The position numbers and the translations under genes were made by a program. From Stramonita haemastoma (taxonomy: Eukaryota; Mollusca; Gastropoda; Neogastropoda; Muricidae), in contig CM060316.1 in NCBI GenBank assembly GCA_030674155.1, forward strand, positions 82,544,760-82,608,759: a stretch of 64,000 nucleotides of DNA, in the 5' to 3' direction. Under the pieces are notes generated by a model. It made no database searches, had not been told where the DNA came from, and saw only the letters and a program-made list of their open reading frames with translations. Positions 28,601-34,910 of this stretch are shown here, piece after piece (the stretch's first letter is position 1; every line of letters begins with the position of its first letter).

Positions 28601-30379
28601 TTATTTTGAAATGAAACAAATCAATCAAATCAAATTTGTTTTACAAATCCCAAAATAAAACTTCTAAGTGTTCAAGAAGCCCTTTTGATTTATGTTATCA
28701 TCCAATTTATTGATCCTGCCGATGTGAAGGTTATCTTAACATTGCAGAAAACTCACTAGAAGTCAATCTTGGATTTGCCAGGATTGTCATTGTTGATAGG
28801 AGCAAAAACTGTTTGTTTAAATGGCAGGGAGAAAAGTATGAAGTAGCCAGAAGAAGATGTAAGAAGCAAGGGTGGAGAAGTAAGAGAGGGGAAACATGTA
28901 GGCCGGTAAGCCTGTGAGGAACTGTGTTTGTTGGAAGACTTCACAGCATGGACCAGAAAAAGGAAAACTGTTGTTGCATCCACTTATACAGAAGAAAGGA
29001 AAAACAATGGGGAGGGGGTCTGTTTTAAAGCAAAAATGCAGGCATACATCACTAAAAGTTATGTCGACTTGTATGAAGTCAGAGATCTGCGCCATTCCTC
29101 ATCGTCAAAGGAAACAAGTGTTAAAAAGCATAAGTTATGATCCACAGAGGGAGCAGCACTAATGAGCCTTTCTCTCAAACAGCTGTGCAGTACAGTTTTA
29201 ATGCAGTCAGCATGCTGTAATGTGACATGATAATTAAATGACACTTGGAATTAAACCGGGTGTTCAGTGTTCACCCACCACACTGGAATGAGCTCACTGT
29301 TACGCTGCTGACATGATGTGAGAACAGTGTGTTGATGCTATGCCTGTGGTATGTGTGTGTGTGCCCCCTGTAGATAGATAGATAGACCCACATGCATGTA
29401 TTGTGTGCCTCTCACCCACCACCTGTCTCCTTACCATGACTAGGCTTCTCCTTCCCTAAATTTTCACGGAAACCCAAGCTGCCCTTCGGAGGAGGGGGAA
29501 GCAGCAGCAAAGGAGGGGAGGGCATTGTTCTGCTGTCTACCAAGCCTCTGGGAGAGGGCAGTTCACTCCCTTCTGTGGCTTCACCAGCATCGTCTTCCTC
29601 TTCGGGTATTATGCTCTTATCTAAAAAGTCCCTTGATGCCAGCTCGTCTGACCTGGATGGTGAGTGACAGACAGAAGCAAGCTTCAGAGTATAGGGAAGG
29701 GGAGCAGAAAGGAGGAATAGTTAGTTTGCTCAAGAGAGTGGAATTAACAGGAAGCATATGGTTGTGTGAGAGTGTGTGTAGGGTGTGCATGCCAGCAAGT
29801 ATGTGTGGCTACTGGAATGTGCATGTGCAATGTGTATCAAGTGTGTTAACTGTTTATGTGCATAGTAGTAAGGGGGGGGGGTGAAAAGGGGGGGGGGGGG
29901 GAGTCGGGTGTAGAAAAGAAAAAGAGGAAATGAGATGACCGTGATTTTGAAATACTGGTAGAAGACAATGACTTAAAAAAAATACTCACACGCAAGTTTC
30001 AGAAACACAGGAATTGAGACAAGAATAGGAAAATAGAAGCATAAGTGGGATGGGTATTTACTTAACAGAAATGGGTGAATCTGTAAGAGAGACAGGATTT
30101 TAAAATTTCAAAGAGTTTACGGGTTGTTTTTTTTTAATGTTGATTTCAATGCATTGTTGACATGTTTCCTGACACCAACTTTTTTTTTTTATGTTGACGT
30201 CCATGCATCACTGACCAGTCACATGTGTGTGCCCCTCACACTGAATGTTTGTTGGTGTCAGACTCAAAGCATCAGTCACATGTGTTCCCCTTACCCTCAG
30301 TCTGCATGTCTTGCATGGAAGTGTGCAACACTTGCCTGGTGAATGTATAATGCAGGGTTTAAAAGTGTGTGTGTGTGGT

Positions 30380-30420
<41 letters not shown>

Positions 30421-32666
30421 AATTTTGTGCTTCTGCAGGTGAATGCAATGTCACATTTACTTTTGAAATTATTGAGGAATTTTTAAGTATTTTAATGAAT
30501 AGAGCTTAGCTCTTCAGGCATCTCAACCCTTGAATCTAACAGCATATAACCCTTGTCCTGTATTGTTAAAAACCTGAGGTGAGGGGATAAAGCAGTCAGG
30601 CTCTCAGCTGGGCTATATTTAAATGATGTAGAATGAGGGAACAAAGACCAAGACTGCTTGTGACAGCAGAGAGGTTGATGTACCTGTTTTGGAAATGAGG
30701 GGTTGATAGTTCAAATCCTGTTTGAAGGTGGATGTGTTCCCCCAATCCACAGTACTGATGGTTTGTTTACTATTATTTTGTGTATAATACATGGAGGGGG
30801 GAGGGAGGGTCCTCTTTGTAACAGACTGTCAATGCTGGCTAAATTTTTTTGGAAAAAGGGTAAAAGCTCCAGAACATTCTCTTAAAGCAAAGAAGTATAC
30901 ACAAAGACGAAAAGAAACAAAGGAATTTAAGGGTTTGGTGGCATTGGATGCTGTGTCATGGAAACTCACTCCCCCTGTGGAGAGTAGTCCAAATTTTTCA
31001 TTTTGAAAAAACTCAACAACAAAAAAGCTTACAATACTATGCCACACAACAGGACACAATATGACATGACATGATTAAACGCAAAACTACATTAATAATA
31101 CTTACACAGTTCAAGGAACAGAAAGAGGAGGAGCTTGTCATTGGTGTGAAGGTATGAAACAGCATACACTGGAATGTCGGCATGAGTGGCCATGTCAGAA
31201 AAATAATACATTCATTAGAGAGTCACTGTGAGACAGGTGGGAAAAGAAACTGTGATACCTTTACATTTTGTTCTTATCATTATAAAAAAAAAATCTTCTG
31301 CTATCCAGGTCTTGAAGGCCTGGTGGTCTAGGTGTCATACATCTGTCAGGACTGTGAGAGTTTGATTTCCATCTGAACAAGGACTTCTTCCCCATCCATA
31401 GTCTTGGAGTGGTCTGGGTGTAGACTCTCAAGTGTGGCAGTAAACCAAGGTCCAATATCCAACATGTTATTCCTCGAAAAAATCTTTAAAGCCACTCTCA
31501 TAGGTTTCATGGACTACAGTCTGTACAGTTTTGTCCACAAAATCATCAAGCTATTGGAGGATGTTAATCTCAGCTATTTGCTATCCAGCTCACTCTACAG
31601 TTTGTTTCATCTGTTTGGCATTGGCATTATAATGTTTATGGATAGCTATGTTTTCCTTGTACACTATGGGTTCTTGGTTAAATAGCTGGGTATGTAACGA
31701 TACTTGTATTACGGGGAATGGTGACATTATCTGTACAAATTGTGTAACCTGTCTATATCTATGTTACCTCTCTGTGTATCCATACGTCATTATGCACAGA
31801 AATTTAGTGTCTTCTCTGTGCAGTTTTGATTGCATGGGTGGTGGCGCTAAATGCTATGTTTGTTTTGGGGAGATGTATTCAAGGCAAAAAACATTATTTG
31901 TATTATGCAATTGTTCTTTTGCTAATTGTTTTCTTTGGAAGGGTTTGTTTAAGCATATTTCAGTGCATGAAACAGTTTATGTTGAGAATGATATGTTATG
32001 TATCTGTTTTCAACAGCTTTTTAAAAATTATTATTATTATTTTGATTTTTCTAAAGACTGCCTTTTGACTCCATTTTCATTGTCTTAAAAATTTCATCCA
32101 GAGATTTTTTTGCAGATTCTTATATTAATTTGTCTTTGAAGACATATCTGTCGTAATTTTTTATGCCATGAAGGAAAACTGATTATGTTTGCGTATGCCT
32201 CCCAGTCACAAGTATGTGACAGTCCTGGTTCACAGCTGAAAAAATATAGTGTGTAAATGCTCCCACAGGAATTTGTTTCTGATAGATATATCTGCTTATT
32301 TCCTTGTGTGTATGAGCTTGGATGTTTGTGCTCATGTGCCCATATGTTTTTTTGTTGTTATTTTTAGAAGACAAAGATTTGAACCTCTGTATATTTTCAG
32401 ACAATTTGAAATTTTAAAATGAATTCTTCCACGCAAATGAATTTGAATTAATTTAGAATATGAAAAGTACAAGACAATTCAAAGTAAACTGGCAAGAATA
32501 AACAAAATCTGACTTTCAGTTCACATCCAGTTGTTTTTTTTTTATCTTTTTAATTTTCAGTTCACATCCAATTACATTCAATTGATGCTTAGCACATACA
32601 CACATACTCCCTCTCTCTTTCTTTATTTGTCTTCCCACTATTGCATGCACACACAGACACATAGAC

Positions 32667-32738
<72 letters not shown>

Positions 32739-32750
32739 CACAGACAGACA

Positions 32751-32812
<62 letters not shown>

Positions 32813-32854
32813 ACACACACACACACTCACTTACACACACACTTACACACACAC

Positions 32855-32901
<47 letters not shown>

Positions 32902-33993
32902 ACACACACACACACACACACACCCCTTTAAAAACCATTTTCCACAGTTGTTGATATCTGTGTGTACTGTCCTTCTTTCCCTTCAGCCCTCAGTACAAAC
33001 AGCGACATCTCTTCCTCGCTGATGGTGTCGGAGCCAGACGACGGAGCGGCTCGTTCAGGCTTCACCCTCAACATCTCCGGCACTCCTGCCGCTGAGGTAC
33101 ACACACACACACACACAGTCCTGAGGAGCAGTGCTGCTGATAGAAACTGCTGACATCTTTCACTGCCCTGCTGCAGCAGAAACTTTCCTCTATAGCCGAT
33201 AAGGAAAAATACTGACTGATCACACCTGACTGACTTATCCTGTCCCTTTGAAGAGTCATTTAGGCGCCACACTGAATTTTTCAGGCAGTGCATCTTGTGC
33301 ATGTTGAACTTGTCGGAGATGTATGCTTTAGTCGAGCGGTTAAGATCGTTTGACTTCAATCCAATCCTATGGGTTCATGAAGTTGTAGGTTCGAATCTTG
33401 GCGAAATCTGGTGATTTAATGGAGGGAATTTTTACAATCTCCCAGGTCGATTTCAAGTGCAGATATTCCGGTGCCTTAATTCCCTTCGTGTATATACACA
33501 TGTAGTAGATCAAAGATACACATTAAACTTCCGTAAATCATGTCGGCATTTGGTGAGTTGCGGAAGCATAGACTTACTTGGCTTACATCCCTGAAGTTGG
33601 AATGCTGCTACCTTCATGGTGGGCAATAACGGTCACATATGCAAAATCTCACCATTGGTGAATCTCGGACTTCTAACCAAGGAACACCCCACCCCCCTGT
33701 TGGAGCCTGTTCCTCTCCAGGGTGCGGATTCCTGTGTCCATGTCATCCATACCACTGGGCTGTAGCTGGCCTCTTCTGCTATGAAAAGATGGAGAGGTTT
33801 GTCATGTGTGTGCATGATGTTACGTGAGATCTCACACACCAGACCTTGGTGTATAGTCTGATCTGAAAGACTGCAGGGAAAAGAAAGGAGTCGGAATTAA
33901 TGTTGATTCCAGGGCAAAAATCTCCTTAGAAACTTAGCAGAAACTTATACTCACTTTGTCAATTACATGAATTTGATGATCTAAACCCCCAGT

Positions 33994-34069
<76 letters not shown>

Positions 34070-34572
34070 CATAACAACTACATATCAGCCCATGAGGTTT
34101 AACAGAAAGACAAAAAAAATTGTATGCCTTTTTTGAAGTCAAAATTCTTTATTTTTTGCTTCTGAGAGGAGAGACATTCACTGATACATTTGTCTCCGTT
34201 TGTTGAATAGTGTGCGATATGGAAAATAAAGCTTTAGACTGTTCATAGATGGTGTTGAAGCATTGACAATGCTTTTGTGTGTACAGTTTGTTAGGTTTAA
34301 AAAAAAAAAGTTTAAAATTTTTTTAATTCATATTTTTTACTCTGTTTGTGTCTGATAATGTTTCTCTGATGCGCTGTGTGCATTGCAGGAGAACGTGTCG
34401 CCCAACAAGCGGAGCCAGAACCAGTTTGAGTCGTGCGGGATCTGGGATTGGAACCCGGAGCACGTGTGTCACTGGCTGATGGCCCTGGAGCTGGAGCAGT
34501 ACACAGCCAACTTCATGGAGAAAAACATCAACGGCAGCCAGCTCTTGATGCTGGATGGATCCAGGCTGAAGG

Positions 34573-34645
<73 letters not shown>

Positions 34646-34703
34646 ATATGTACCAGTCAGTCAATCTATCTATCAGTCAATAATTTATTTCTGTTTTTGG
34701 AGG

Positions 34704-34780
<77 letters not shown>

Positions 34781-34829
34781 CAATCAATCAGTCTATCAGT
34801 CAGTAATTTATTTCTGTTTTTGGAGGCCT

Positions 34830-34910
<81 letters not shown>

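Larger units (their letters stand above)
29660..32986. other. 3.3-kb neurabin intron
   Basis: Contains poly-G runs (29873-29901), a GT repeat (30366-30420), a worn SINE (31290-31470) and ACAG/CA microsatellites (32655-32925). No exon recognised. Confidence 0.6.
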
